Below, piece after piece: positions 1 through 8,595 of a DNA stretch of 64,000 bases; position 1 is the stretch's first letter; the number at the start of each line of letters is the position of its first letter. The stretch is from Paenibacillus algorifonticola. GTDB taxonomy: Bacteria; Bacillota; Bacilli; Paenibacillales; Paenibacillaceae. The notes under the pieces were generated by a model that saw only the letters and a list, made by a program, of their open reading frames with translations, had not been told where the DNA came from and ran no database searches. A program made the translations under genes and the position numbers. The stretch covers positions 124,001-188,000 of the forward strand of contig NZ_LAQO01000016.1 in NCBI RefSeq assembly GCF_000971975.1. Reading direction: 5' to 3'.

Positions 1-1
1 C

Positions 2-610
2 AGGCCTGTTTCGCCGAAATGGCTGCATTTAGATACGTTATGCCTATTTGAACCGTATTTGTTTGCTTTGCATGCGTCTGGCTGCATCCTTTGGGCGTCG
101 GGAATAGCTGAGCCTGGTCCGATGTTTGCCATCATATATGCCATCACGGCCCTTTATATCGGCTGGAGGCTGCGGATAAGCCGAAAGGTGAAGCGGCTGC
201 TGCGAGAACATTTTGGCATCCGCACGGGCATAACGCTTGTGCCATCTATGCTAGGCTACAGCTGGCAGTTTACAGCAGACTGCGGCGACCATTATGCGGC
301 GGGAACGGTTGCCGGAGGTGTGGTTACGATTGAGACGACAGTCAGTAAGTCGGATGACGCGGAGCTGGCTCCGGTCGTGCGTGCGGCGATGAACGAAGAA
401 GGCGTGAAAGCTCTCTTGTCCTTTTCCGAGCGGGTTCATGTGAATGTGCAGGAAAAGCTCGATGGTTACGAAGTGACCTGGAGCGATGTGCGTTTTTGGA
501 ATAAGCAGCAAATGCCGTTTGGGGTAGCTGTGACGCTCGATTCGGATATGAAGGTGCTCAATCACCGACTGGGATGGAATAAAAAAACGTGGGAGCCACC
601 CCACGTGTAG
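2..610 (+). CDS. YfhP-like membrane metal-dependent hydrolase, C-terminal fragment
   Basis: The reading frame is open to the left edge of the window, so only the C-terminal 200 or so residues are present and the real start lies outside. The visible part has a hydrophobic stretch (MFAIIYAITALYIGW), then a basic RKVKRLLRE segment and a soluble domain ending in a beta-rich tail (FGVAVTLDSDMKVLNHRLGW). This tail resembles the C-terminus of B. subtilis YfhP, a membrane-bound putative metal-dependent hydrolase of the DUF457/YdjM group. The metal-binding N-terminal half would be upstream and cannot be checked. The gene ends just before a hairpin that probably terminates it and also serves the convergent sdpI-like gene. 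Confidence 0.5.
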   Translation, partial: RPVSPKWLHLDTLCLFEPYLFALHASGCILWASGIAEPGPMFAIIYAITALYIGWRLRISRKVKRLLREHFGIRTGITLVPSMLGYSWQFTADCGDHYAAGTVAGGVVTIETTVSKSDDAELAPVVRAAMNEEGVKALLSFSERVHVNVQEKLDGYEVTWSDVRFWNKQQMPFGVAVTLDSDMKVLNHRLGWNKKTWEPPHV

Positions 611-636
611 GTATACATTTTGAAAAAAAGCACAGC

Positions 637-667
637 TAGCGCTCTTCCAAGGGCGCTAATTTTTTTT
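637..667. terminator. Bidirectional rho-independent terminator
   Basis: A 10-bp stem (TAGCGCTCTT at 637-646, AAGGGCGCTA at 649-658, one G-T pair) is followed by a T run at 660-667 and preceded by an A run at 623-629. It can therefore stop transcription from both sides. It contains the stop codon of the minus-strand sdpI-like gene. Confidence 0.75.
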
Positions 668-1288
668 GGCAACCAAGACCGAAGAGATAACGGACAGGAT
701 CGAAACGAGCACGACCACCGTCAGAAAACTGATGAGCTGCAGCATGCTTGGCAGGAACACCGTCACAATAATGAGAAAGCCGCCCCCGAAAAATATTTTT
801 GCCGAAAGCTGATGCGTTTTGCGCCATACTTGTTCGTTATTCAGCGTTAGCGGTGTTTTGATGCCGACAAAGCGATTGGGCTTCATGCGCGGCAAGTAGT
901 TCCCGATCGTGATGAACAAAATGCCGATAAACGGGATAACGAACATCTGAATATTCAGCTTGACGCCATAGCCATAAGCTATGATGAAGCCTTGTAGAGC
1001 GGCTAGGCCAAGCATCAGCACTTGATTGATGATATCGGTGCTTTTAATGGCGCTGGAGCTTGCTGCAAGCTTGGGGTCGATTTTCGGCAAATATTTAAAT
1101 AATAGCATAAGCAGCACCATCAATGCCGGGATGAGAAATAAAGCAAACATTTTGCCGGTATAACGGTCGGGCTCGCCTAACGCATTCCAATGTACGGGCA
1201 AGGTGGCGGGCAGAGAAGAGTAGGAGATTATCCCGGCAATAAACGAGAGTGCGATAATGAGCCAGGTCCAAATGTTCTTTTTCATCAT
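656..1288 (-). CDS. SdpI-family integral membrane protein
   Basis: A 210-residue hydrophobic protein of the SdpI/DUF1648 family. The N-terminus has a transmembrane helix followed by the family pattern LPVHWNALGEPDRY (about residues 30-43), and at least five further hydrophobic segments follow. In B. subtilis SdpI gives immunity to the killing factor SdpC and sequesters the repressor SdpR at the membrane. Many genomes carry sdpIR pairs without sdpC, as here, so the role may be general envelope protection or signalling. It lies directly downstream of the ArsR-type repressor gene (43-nt gap), as in the sdpRI operon. No sdpABC toxin genes are visible. Confidence 0.8.
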   Translation of the reverse strand: MMKKNIWTWLIIALSFIAGIISYSSLPATLPVHWNALGEPDRYTGKMFALFLIPALMVLLMLLFKYLPKIDPKLAASSSAIKSTDIINQVLMLGLAALQGFIIAYGYGVKLNIQMFVIPFIGILFITIGNYLPRMKPNRFVGIKTPLTLNNEQVWRKTHQLSAKIFFGGGFLIIVTVFLPSMLQLISFLTVVVLVSILSVISSVLVAKKN

Positions 1289-1330
1289 TCATCGTTCCTT
1301 TCCAAAGTCAGGTCGTTAATCGGTTGAGAT

Positions 1331-1588
1331 TTATTGAAACGAAGCAATCCATTTGAGTAAATCCTGAAAGACGGTCGTATTTAGCGAGTAGTAAATATGC
1401 TGCCCTTTGCGCTCATCCGACACCAGCTCAGCCTGCTTAAGCAAGCTTAAATGATGGGAAATGCTCGGCTTGGTCATTTGAAAATGGTCAGCAATTTCCC
1501 CCGCTGTCAAATCCCGCTCTTTCAACAAATCAAGTATCGTGCGTCTCGTAGGATCGGATAATGCTTTAAACGCCTGGTTAATCGACAA
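1331..1588 (-). CDS. sdpR: ArsR-family repressor, SdpR-like
   Basis: A compact 85-residue winged-helix repressor, about the usual SdpR length. The recognition region (LTAGEIADHFQMTKPSISHH) and wing (KGQHIYYSLNTTVFQDLLKW) match the SdpR type, and no metal-binding CxC motif is present. The start is TTG at 1588, set by an AAAGGAG ribosome binding site just upstream (minus strand). It is the first gene of a two-gene operon with the sdpI-like gene. A perfect 16-bp palindrome sits between its ribosome binding site and upstream DNA, suggesting autorepression relieved when SdpI sequesters the repressor. Confidence 0.8.
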   Translation of the reverse strand: MSINQAFKALSDPTRRTILDLLKERDLTAGEIADHFQMTKPSISHHLSLLKQAELVSDERKGQHIYYSLNTTVFQDLLKWIASFQ

Positions 1589-1612
1589 TGAGGGATTATC
1601 TCCTTTCGATAT

Positions 1613-1640
1613 TTAGATAATTATCTAATAATCTAATATA
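1613..1640. promoter_or_regulatory. Putative SdpR/ArsR operator palindrome
   Basis: TTAGATAATTATCTAA at 1613-1628 is a perfect 16-bp palindrome 24 nt upstream of the sdpR-like start. An extra half-site, ATCTAAT, follows at 1631-1637. The position and symmetry fit an autoregulatory ArsR-family operator overlapping the promoter. Confidence 0.6.
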
Positions 1641-1778
1641 ATCACATTGTAATCGCCACGCCCTAAGCTGTCAATAAACGGATACCCAAAAAATAAAATT
1701 GCAGGCCGAACATGTATTCTTGTAAAATGAAAGAAACGAGTGAACTTGAAAAGTCAGGATACAAGGAGAGAAACAGTC

Positions 1779-4064
1779 ATGAACCGCTGGACGGGAAAGA
1801 CCTCGGGACTCGAGGAGTGGCTGGAGCTGCTGAAGCACGACCAGGACATAACGGACAATATTACCCATTGGCGGACCATTCCGCCTCGCGAGGCTTGTAC
1901 CGCGGCATTGCCTGCGGATCTGCATCCAAAGCTTGCGGAAGCGCTGCGCACAAAGGGGATTGATGAACTATATACACATCAGGAGACGGCCTATCGGTTC
2001 GTTCGAGAAGGCCATAGCATTGTTACGGTCACCCCGACTGCCTCTGGCAAAACCTTATGCTACAACCTGCCGGTGCTTCAGTCTTTATTAGAACAGGACG
2101 AAGGTCGCGCGCTTTATTTATTTCCGACGAAGGCGCTGGCGCAGGATCAGGTGGCGGAGCTTCAGACGCTCGCCGATCTCATGGGTGTTGATCTCAAGAC
2201 GAATACATACGACGGGGATACCCCCCCGACTGTGAGGCAGGTGATACGCAACGCCGGACATATCGTCGTGACGAATCCGGACATGCTGCATTCGGCGATT
2301 TTGCCGCATCATACGAAATGGGTTAAGCTGTTTGAAAATATTAAATATATCGTGATCGATGAGCTTCACGCATACAGAGGCGTGTTCGGAAGTCACGTTG
2401 CAAATGTGATCCGCAGGCTTAAAAGAATTTGCCGGTTTTATGGGTCGACCCCGCAATTTATTTGTGCATCAGCGACCATCGATAATCCCGCCGAGCATGC
2501 GGCAAAGCTAATAGGCGAGCCTGTGCGGCTTGTAGATAATAATGGCGCGCCAACGGGCGAAAAGCATTTTATTTTTTATAATCCGCCTGTTGTGAACAGG
2601 CAGCTCGGCATTCGCCGCAGCAGTGTGCTGGAGACGAGGAAGCTGGCAGGCTTACTCCTGCGCCAAGGTGTGCAGACGATTGTATTTGCCCGCAGCCGGG
2701 TGCGCGTGGAGCTGCTGCTAACCTATTTGCAGGACATCATTAAAGACAAGCTTGATGCGAAGACGATTCGCGGCTACCGCGGCGGGTATTTGCCCAAGCT
2801 GCGGCGGGAAATTGAGCGCGGCCTGCGCAGCGGTGAAATTCGCGGCGTCGTCAGCACGAATGCGCTGGAGCTCGGCATTGACATTGGCCAGCTTCAAGCT
2901 TGCGTGCTGAACGGTTATCCAGGCACAGTGGCAAGCACTTGGCAGCAATCAGGACGTGCGGGACGCCGGCAGGGCAGCGCGGTTACTTTTTTAGTTGCAA
3001 GCAGCAATCCTTTGGATCAATATATGATTCAGAATCCTGATTTTTTCTTCAATCGCCCGCCGGAGCGTGCGCTTATTCATCCCGATAATTTGCTTGTGCT
3101 CATTGACCATGTGAAATGTGCGGCATATGAGCTTCCTTTTGAAGAGGGAGAGAAGTTTGGCGAGGAATCGCTTGCGGACATGATGGAGTTTTTAACGGAG
3201 GAAAAGGTGCTGCACCGCGCGGGCAGCCGCTGGTATTGGATGGAGCAATCGTTTCCCGCCCATAATATTTCGCTGCGCTCCGCGGCGCAGGAAAACTTCG
3301 TCATCATCGATATGACAGAGGGCAGCCGGGTACTGGGCGAAGTGGATCGCTTCAGCGCACCGACGCTTATTCACGAAGAAGCGATCTATATTCACGAGGG
3401 TGTGCAGTATCAGGTCGAGAAGCTGGATTATCCTGAAAAGAAAGCATATGTGCGCAAAGTCGATGTCGATTATTACACCGATGCGAACCTCGCAGTTGAG
3501 CTGAAGGTGCTTTACGTAGACAAGGAGCGCGAATCGGGCGAGCTGACGAGGCAGTACGGAGAGCTGGCGCTGAATGCGAAGGCGACGATTTTCAAAAAAA
3601 TTCGGCTGCGCAGCCATGAAAATATTGGCTCAGGTCCGATTCATTTGCCGGAGGAAGAGCTGCATACGAGTGGCTACTGGTTCTCGTTCAGCGAAGAGGC
3701 TGCAGCGCGCAAAAGTAAAAATGAGATGCAGTACGCGCTGCTAGGCATTGCGAATGTATTGGTTCATATTGCACCGCTTTATCTGATGTGCGATCCCTAT
3801 GATATTCGCGTCGTGCCGCAGGTGAAGGCTGTGCATACACAGAAGCCGACGATTTATTTTTATGACCGGTATCCGGGCGGCATCGGACTGAGTGAAAGAT
3901 TGTTTGAGGTGCATGATGAACTGATCCGGCAGGCAAAGTCGCTCATTCGCGGCTGCACTTGCCTGAGCGGTTGTCCAGCCTGTGTTGGGCCGATTGAAGA
4001 GGTCGGTCTGCTTGGCAAAGAGCAGGCGCTAAAGCTTCTGGAAGAAGCGGAGGGAACTACATGA
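1779..4064 (+). CDS. mrfA: DEAD/DEAH-box helicase MrfA (YprA family, DUF1998)
   Basis: A 761-residue superfamily 2 helicase. Walker A (TPTASGKT) is near residue 84, the DEAH-type box (IDELHAY) near 191, and motif VI (QQSGRAGRRQGS) near 388. The C-terminal DUF1998 region has a four-cysteine cluster (CTCLSGCPACVG) near 725-736. This is the architecture of B. subtilis YprA/MrfA, which works with MrfB in a UvrA-independent excision pathway for mitomycin C damage. An in-frame GTG lies at 1740, but the AAGGAG at 1763-1768 points to ATG 1779. The stop overlaps the next start (ATGA), indicating translational coupling to mrfB. Confidence 0.9.
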   Translation: MNRWTGKTSGLEEWLELLKHDQDITDNITHWRTIPPREACTAALPADLHPKLAEALRTKGIDELYTHQETAYRFVREGHSIVTVTPTASGKTLCYNLPVLQSLLEQDEGRALYLFPTKALAQDQVAELQTLADLMGVDLKTNTYDGDTPPTVRQVIRNAGHIVVTNPDMLHSAILPHHTKWVKLFENIKYIVIDELHAYRGVFGSHVANVIRRLKRICRFYGSTPQFICASATIDNPAEHAAKLIGEPVRLVDNNGAPTGEKHFIFYNPPVVNRQLGIRRSSVLETRKLAGLLLRQGVQTIVFARSRVRVELLLTYLQDIIKDKLDAKTIRGYRGGYLPKLRREIERGLRSGEIRGVVSTNALELGIDIGQLQACVLNGYPGTVASTWQQSGRAGRRQGSAVTFLVASSNPLDQYMIQNPDFFFNRPPERALIHPDNLLVLIDHVKCAAYELPFEEGEKFGEESLADMMEFLTEEKVLHRAGSRWYWMEQSFPAHNISLRSAAQENFVIIDMTEGSRVLGEVDRFSAPTLIHEEAIYIHEGVQYQVEKLDYPEKKAYVRKVDVDYYTDANLAVELKVLYVDKERESGELTRQYGELALNAKATIFKKIRLRSHENIGSGPIHLPEEELHTSGYWFSFSEEAAARKSKNEMQYALLGIANVLVHIAPLYLMCDPYDIRVVPQVKAVHTQKPTIYFYDRYPGGIGLSERLFEVHDELIRQAKSLIRGCTCLSGCPACVGPIEEVGLLGKEQALKLLEEAEGTT

Positions 4065-5455
4065 GCAGTTTGCGAGAGCGAATGAATCGCCTGCGCAGCA
4101 GCACAGGCGGAACGCCAGAAAGTGCAGTGCAGCAGCCTTCTAGAGGGTCTGATATAGAAACCCCTCTAGAAAGCTATAATGAAACCAATAAAGAAACTAA
4201 TATAGAAGCGTATGAGCTTCACGATTCCCATACGGACGGCACTGTTTCGGAAGCAGAAGCAGGCACCGAGCAGCTTCCAGAGAGCTGGCTTGCCATGGGC
4301 GTTAAGCTGCAAACCAATGAAGTCGGCACCTTCTTGCTGCGTGAAGTGAAATATTCTGCGGACCATCAGCATGGCATTCATCGGCTTTCGGAGCTTGAGG
4401 AGGCCAGCAAAGGGCTTTCTGCTTTTCACGGGGAGCAGATTGGAGCAGAGCACTTGCTCATTCTGGATTTGGAGACGACCGGCCTCGGTGTCGGGACAGG
4501 CAATGTGCCGTTTATGGTGGGCATCGCCTACTGGCAGGGTCAGCAGTTTATTGTAGAGCAGGCGCTAATTCGCCACCCGGCCGAGGAACGGGCGATGCTG
4601 GCCTATTTGAAGGAAAAGCTGACGGCCTATGCGTATCTGGTCACGTACAATGGACGAACGTTCGATTGGCCAGTTATGCTGAATCGATTTATATTGAATG
4701 GCTTCGGCAGCAAAGTGTGGGCGCCGCTGCATCTGGATTTTCTGCATCCTGCACGCAGCGTTTGGCGCAATACGCTTACTTCATGCAGGCTCAGCCATGT
4801 AGAGGAAGAGCGGCTTGGCATTGAGCGTGTGGATGATGTGCCGGGTTCGCTTGCCCCGCAGCTGTATTTTCAATATTTAGCTGATCAAAATCCGGAGCCG
4901 CTGGCAGGCGTATTCCGCCACAATGAAATCGATATGCTTTCTCTCGCGAGTTTAGCGATCCGTTTTGGACATTTGCTGGGCGGCGAAGCAGGCTGCGGCC
5001 CGCTGCCGATGCCGGAAGAACCGGAGGAAATCGTGCGAACAGGGCTATGGCTGGAGAAGATGGGACAGGCGGAGAAGGCGGAACGATTATTTGCGGTGGC
5101 GGAGCAGCAGCAAGGCATGACGCTTAATGCCTTGCTGCTGCTCGCGGCACGTGACAAGAAGGCTGGAAATTGGCGGCGAGCTGTGTTATTGTGGCAGAAG
5201 GCTGTAATGTTGCCTCTCAAATTTGGGGCAAGCGATGACAGCGCCTTTATCGAACTCGCTATGTATTATGAACATAAGCTGAAAGATTATGAATCGGCTT
5301 TATTATATGCAGACGAAGCGCTGCAGATGGCGCTTAGTCATCCGCTTCGGGGGCGTCAGACTGCCAAGCAGCGGGCGGAGCTTGCAGAGCTTCGCAAGCG
5401 GTCATTGCGCTTGCAGGGCAAGATAGGAAGGAAGCTGGGGAGTCATGGGACATAA
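4061..5455 (+). CDS. mrfB: DnaQ-like exonuclease MrfB (YprB family)
   Basis: A 464-residue protein whose central domain is a DEDD-type exonuclease. Motif I is LDLETTGLG (about 134-142), motif II VTYNGRTFDWP (about 193-203) and motif III HNEIDMLSLA (about 286-295). The first 100 or so residues are acidic, low-complexity and probably flexible. The C-terminus (about 315-450) is helical and TPR-like. In B. subtilis MrfB is the metal-dependent nuclease partner of the MrfA helicase in repair of mitomycin C lesions. The four-base overlap with mrfA supports a joint function. Confidence 0.88.
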   Translation: MSSLRERMNRLRSSTGGTPESAVQQPSRGSDIETPLESYNETNKETNIEAYELHDSHTDGTVSEAEAGTEQLPESWLAMGVKLQTNEVGTFLLREVKYSADHQHGIHRLSELEEASKGLSAFHGEQIGAEHLLILDLETTGLGVGTGNVPFMVGIAYWQGQQFIVEQALIRHPAEERAMLAYLKEKLTAYAYLVTYNGRTFDWPVMLNRFILNGFGSKVWAPLHLDFLHPARSVWRNTLTSCRLSHVEEERLGIERVDDVPGSLAPQLYFQYLADQNPEPLAGVFRHNEIDMLSLASLAIRFGHLLGGEAGCGPLPMPEEPEEIVRTGLWLEKMGQAEKAERLFAVAEQQQGMTLNALLLLAARDKKAGNWRRAVLLWQKAVMLPLKFGASDDSAFIELAMYYEHKLKDYESALLYADEALQMALSHPLRGRQTAKQRAELAELRKRSLRLQGKIGRKLGSHGT

Positions 5456-6257
5456 TTTGCCTGAAATGCGAGGCTTGCTCATCGATCTCGATGGCACGCT
5501 TTATCATGGAAAGAGAAGAATTGATGGTGCAGATGCATTGCTGCGCAAGCTTAAAGAGCTGAACCTTCCTTACCGGTTCGTCACGAACAACTCCTCTGCC
5601 ACGCCGGGAGACGTAGCGGAGCGATTGAACAGGATGGATATCCCGGCGGAAGCGCAAGATGTGTGCACATCGGCGCAGGCTGCTGCTGAATATGTGGCTT
5701 CCGTGAAGCCGGGGGCTTCGGTTTTTGTGATTGGGGAGGCAGGCCTGCGTGCAGCTATTGAGGGAGCCGGCTTGCGGTTAACAGAAGAACAACCGGATTT
5801 TGTTATTCAAGGTATCGACCGAGAGCTCAGCTATTCGAGGCTTTCGCTTGCGGTTCGCTATATTCATGGCGGAGCCCCGTTTATTTTAACGAACCCGGAT
5901 TTGCTGCTTCCTTCGGAAGGTGGCTTAATGCCGGGGGCGGGTTCAATTGGAGCTATGCTGCAAGCAGCAGGGGGCAAGGAGCCGATTGTCATTGGCAAGC
6001 CTTCATCAATATTGATGGATTACTCCTTAAAACAGCTGGGCCTTCCGGCTGCGGACACTTGGGTAATCGGTGACAATCTGGCTACGGATATTGCGGCTGG
6101 CCGCGCTTCGGGCTGTGGGACGCTGCTCGTTTTGACAGGACTTACAACGGAGCAAAATTATAAGCAATATTCGGAACGAGCGGGCTGCGAACCGGATAAA
6201 ATATGTAGAAATTTAGATGAGCTGATCTCTTATATTACAGAAACTGCGAACAGCTGA
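5445..6257 (+). CDS. HAD-IIA (NagD/YutF-like) sugar or nucleotide phosphatase
   Basis: A 270-residue HAD phosphatase of the IIA (NagD) type. Motif I is DLDGTLYHG (about 12-20), motif II TNNSSA (about 45-50), motif III includes GKPSS (about 184-188), and motif IV is IGDNLATD (about 202-209). The cap lies between motifs II and III as expected for class IIA. Substrates in this family are small phosphates such as sugar phosphates, nucleoside monophosphates or p-nitrophenyl phosphate, and the true one cannot be read from sequence. It overlaps mrfB by 11 bases, so it belongs to the same transcript. Confidence 0.85.
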   Translation: MGHNLPEMRGLLIDLDGTLYHGKRRIDGADALLRKLKELNLPYRFVTNNSSATPGDVAERLNRMDIPAEAQDVCTSAQAAAEYVASVKPGASVFVIGEAGLRAAIEGAGLRLTEEQPDFVIQGIDRELSYSRLSLAVRYIHGGAPFILTNPDLLLPSEGGLMPGAGSIGAMLQAAGGKEPIVIGKPSSILMDYSLKQLGLPAADTWVIGDNLATDIAAGRASGCGTLLVLTGLTTEQNYKQYSERAGCEPDKICRNLDELISYITETANS

Positions 6258-6296
6258 CATAGAGATAGCGTACAGACAGGAAGGAAGCGAACAGCA

Positions 6297-7121
6297 ATGC
6301 CGGAATTGCCGGAAATCGAAAATTATCGCGTATTATTAACAGAACGGCTCGCAGGAGACCGAATTACAGGCACACAGGTGCTGCAAGAGAAGCATCTAAA
6401 TGTCTCCGCTGAGGAGTTTGATGAGGCGCTTGCGAATAGAACGATCTGGTTTGTAGAGCGCCGTGGCAAGCATTTACTGCTGCATCTTGACAACGGCAAG
6501 CGGTTGCTTGCGCAGCTCCATGCTGGAGCCGCGCTGTTTTATGGGCAAGGCGAGGAGCGCCCGCAGAGCGAGGCGCAAATCGTCATTCATTTGGAAAAGG
6601 GCAGCCTTTATGTTGCAGGAATGCGGCAGGGCTTCGTGCATCTTTTATCGGTTAAAGAAACTCAGCAGGTGCTCGCAGAGTTGGGGCCTGATCCTTTAGA
6701 TAAAAGGCTGACGCTTGAAAAGTTTACCCAGCTGTTCCGTAAAAAACGCGGTGCATTGAAGGCTGCGTTAGCTGATCAGCAAGTGATTAGCGGAATCGGC
6801 TCATTTTATGCCGATGAAATTGCATTTGCTGCCGCCGTGCGACCAGATATCAAAATTCCGCTTATTCAGGAAGACGCATGGCAGCGTTTATATGAGGCGA
6901 TGCATGTGGTACTGAAAGATGCAGCGGCTAAGGGAGGCAGCATTGAGCAGCCACTTACAATAGACGACAAGCTGACAGGCGGCTACTACACACAGCGCCG
7001 TGTCTACGAGCGTGCGGGGGAAGCATGCGGCACTTGCGGCACCCCAATTGAGGTAGTTGGCACTGCTGCGCGCAAGGCGTTTGTCTGTCCTTCCTGCCAG
7101 CCGGAGCAAGAGGAAAGCTAA
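6297..7121 (+). CDS. Fpg/Nei-family DNA glycosylase
   Basis: A 274-residue formamidopyrimidine/endonuclease VIII-type glycosylase-lyase. After Met removal the catalytic proline and glutamate are present (PELPEIE), and a GKHLLLHL segment supplies the conserved lysine. The helix-two-turn-helix reads ISGIGSFYADEI where canonical MutM has GIGNIYADE. A C-terminal zinc finger has Cys244, Cys247, Cys264 and Cys267. The divergence and absence of a full mutM context suggest a second Fpg/Nei-like enzyme rather than housekeeping MutM. It follows mrfAB and the HAD gene, which fits a DNA-damage block. Confidence 0.85.
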   Translation: MPELPEIENYRVLLTERLAGDRITGTQVLQEKHLNVSAEEFDEALANRTIWFVERRGKHLLLHLDNGKRLLAQLHAGAALFYGQGEERPQSEAQIVIHLEKGSLYVAGMRQGFVHLLSVKETQQVLAELGPDPLDKRLTLEKFTQLFRKKRGALKAALADQQVISGIGSFYADEIAFAAAVRPDIKIPLIQEDAWQRLYEAMHVVLKDAAAKGGSIEQPLTIDDKLTGGYYTQRRVYERAGEACGTCGTPIEVVGTAARKAFVCPSCQPEQEES

Positions 7122-7144
7122 AGTCGCGAACGGGGGAAACGTTC

Positions 7145-7477
7145 ATGATTCATCTTTTTTTAGACGATTACAGGCATTGCCCAAAAGGGTTTGTCCTGGC
7201 TTTGACAGCTGAGCAATGCAAACAAATCATTGATACGGAAGACATTGATATTTTATCCCTTGATTATGATTTGGGCTGGAATCAGGATACGGGTGCGGAG
7301 GTTGTTCGCCATATGGTGAGCACGGGACGTTATCCGAAGCAGGTTTTCCTGCACACCTCCAGCGCAGCAGGGCGGGTACAAATGTATCAGATGCTGTACG
7401 CCAATGCGCCGAAGGAAACGAAAGTGCATAATGGGCCGATGCCGTTCTCGCTGCTGGAGGAAATTGCTTCATTGTAA
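7145..7477 (+). CDS. Small receiver-like protein (cyclic-phosphate processing receiver type)
   Basis: A 110-residue single-domain protein with a receiver-like fold. An acidic pair follows the first strand (LFLDDYRHCPKGF, residues 4-16). A second acidic cluster is LSLDYDLGW (about 40-48), and strand 4 is FLHTSS. The LDDYRxxPxGF signature is that of the family annotated as cyclic-phosphate processing receiver (cREC), proposed to act on or sense cyclic-phosphate or nucleotide-linked ends rather than serve in phosphorelays. There is no output domain and no adjacent kinase. Its position between a glycosylase and an rRNA methyltransferase suggests a nucleic-acid role, which is inference. Confidence 0.65.
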   Translation: MIHLFLDDYRHCPKGFVLALTAEQCKQIIDTEDIDILSLDYDLGWNQDTGAEVVRHMVSTGRYPKQVFLHTSSAAGRVQMYQMLYANAPKETKVHNGPMPFSLLEEIASL

Positions 7478-7507
7478 AGGTTTGTGTGATGTTAGGGAGG
7501 TGGCGTT

Positions 7508-8530
7508 ATGAGCCGGTGGATTGGTACGGCTAATCAAGGATATGCTGCCTATGCGGTAGAAGAGCTGAGGCGTTTATTAGGCCAGCTGAAAGTGACGCAG
7601 CTTGCGGCTGGTGAAGTGTTTTTATTTGAAAGTCCGCTTTCAAGGGAAGAAACCTTGGAAGCGGTTCAACGGCAGCTGCCGATTTTTTTGCGGCATTTGC
7701 AGCCGGTTGACCGCGTCATTGAGGGTAGCGGCAATGCGGATGATTTGGAAGAGCTATCCAGAGTGGTGAGGAATGCGCAGCTTTCTTTTGTGGACAAGCA
7801 GGTATCAATTCATTTGCGCAAGGCGAAGGTGACCGTCTACCCGTATTCTGCGGCGGATACGAAAGCGGTGCTCGATGCGGTGCTCGAAGAAATCGGTGCC
7901 GAAACAGCGAGACAAAAGCCGGATATGATTATTGCGATTTACGCGGCAGCAAGGCAGCTTTATGTAGGCTGCGGCACACCAGCAGAGATGTTGTCTGATT
8001 GGCCGGGTGGCGCTGTGCGTTTTCAACGGGAGGAAGGGCAAATTTCCCGTGCGAAGTTTAAGCTGCTCGAAGCGGAGCGGGAGTTCGGCCTGCACTATGA
8101 AGCATTCCAGCAAGCGCTGGACATTGGTGCAGCACCGGGAGGCTGGACGTCGCTGCTGCTGGAACGGGGCCTTCGAGTAACGGCCGTCGATCCTGGCGAG
8201 CTGCATCCTTCGTTAAATGGACATCCCGCTTTGACCTACCATAAGCGTAATGCTTCGGATGTTAAGCTGCCCGCAGAAGCATATGATTTGCTCGTCTGCG
8301 ATATGAGCTGGAGCCCGATGCAAATGAGCAGGCTTGTGCTTGACCTGCAGCAGTCATTAGCGCGTGAAGCTACAGCGATTATTACAATTAAGCTCATGCA
8401 CCGCAAGCCGCTGCAAACGATTCGAGATGTGTCAGAGCGGCTCAGCTCTGCTTTTACGATTGAGAGGGCAAAGCAGCTGTTCCACAATCGCGACGAAATT
8501 ACATTATATTTAAAATATCGCAAGGCCTAG
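7508..8530 (+). CDS. FtsJ/RlmM-like SAM-dependent 2'-O-methyltransferase
   Basis: A 340-residue protein. The N-terminal about 180 residues are a THUMP-like/RlmM-like RNA-binding part. The C-terminus is an RrmJ/FtsJ-type methyltransferase with motif I DIGAAPGGWTSLL (about 204-216), an acidic loop (VDPGE), VCDMSW for the catalytic Asp, and ITIKLM for the catalytic Lys. E. coli RlmM modifies C2498 of 23S rRNA by 2'-O-methylation; this protein is the same general design, but site specificity is inferred only. The start is well set by GGGAGGTGG upstream of ATG 7508. It ends the block that began with mrfA. Confidence 0.8.
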   Translation: MSRWIGTANQGYAAYAVEELRRLLGQLKVTQLAAGEVFLFESPLSREETLEAVQRQLPIFLRHLQPVDRVIEGSGNADDLEELSRVVRNAQLSFVDKQVSIHLRKAKVTVYPYSAADTKAVLDAVLEEIGAETARQKPDMIIAIYAAARQLYVGCGTPAEMLSDWPGGAVRFQREEGQISRAKFKLLEAEREFGLHYEAFQQALDIGAAPGGWTSLLLERGLRVTAVDPGELHPSLNGHPALTYHKRNASDVKLPAEAYDLLVCDMSWSPMQMSRLVLDLQQSLAREATAIITIKLMHRKPLQTIRDVSERLSSAFTIERAKQLFHNRDEITLYLKYRKA

Positions 8531-8550
8531 AATAGAAGCAATTCGTGATG

Positions 8551-8570
8551 AGCGCTCCAACCGGGGCGCT
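8551..8570 (+). terminator. Hairpin after the methyltransferase gene
   Basis: AGCGCTCC (8551-8558) pairs with GGGGCGCT (8563-8570) around an AACC loop. There is no long T tract after it (TATTG), so it may be a weak terminator or RNA-stabilising hairpin between the repair block and the yesM-like gene. Confidence 0.45.
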
Positions 8571-8595
8571 TATTGTCGATAAGGGGGCAGTTCCT

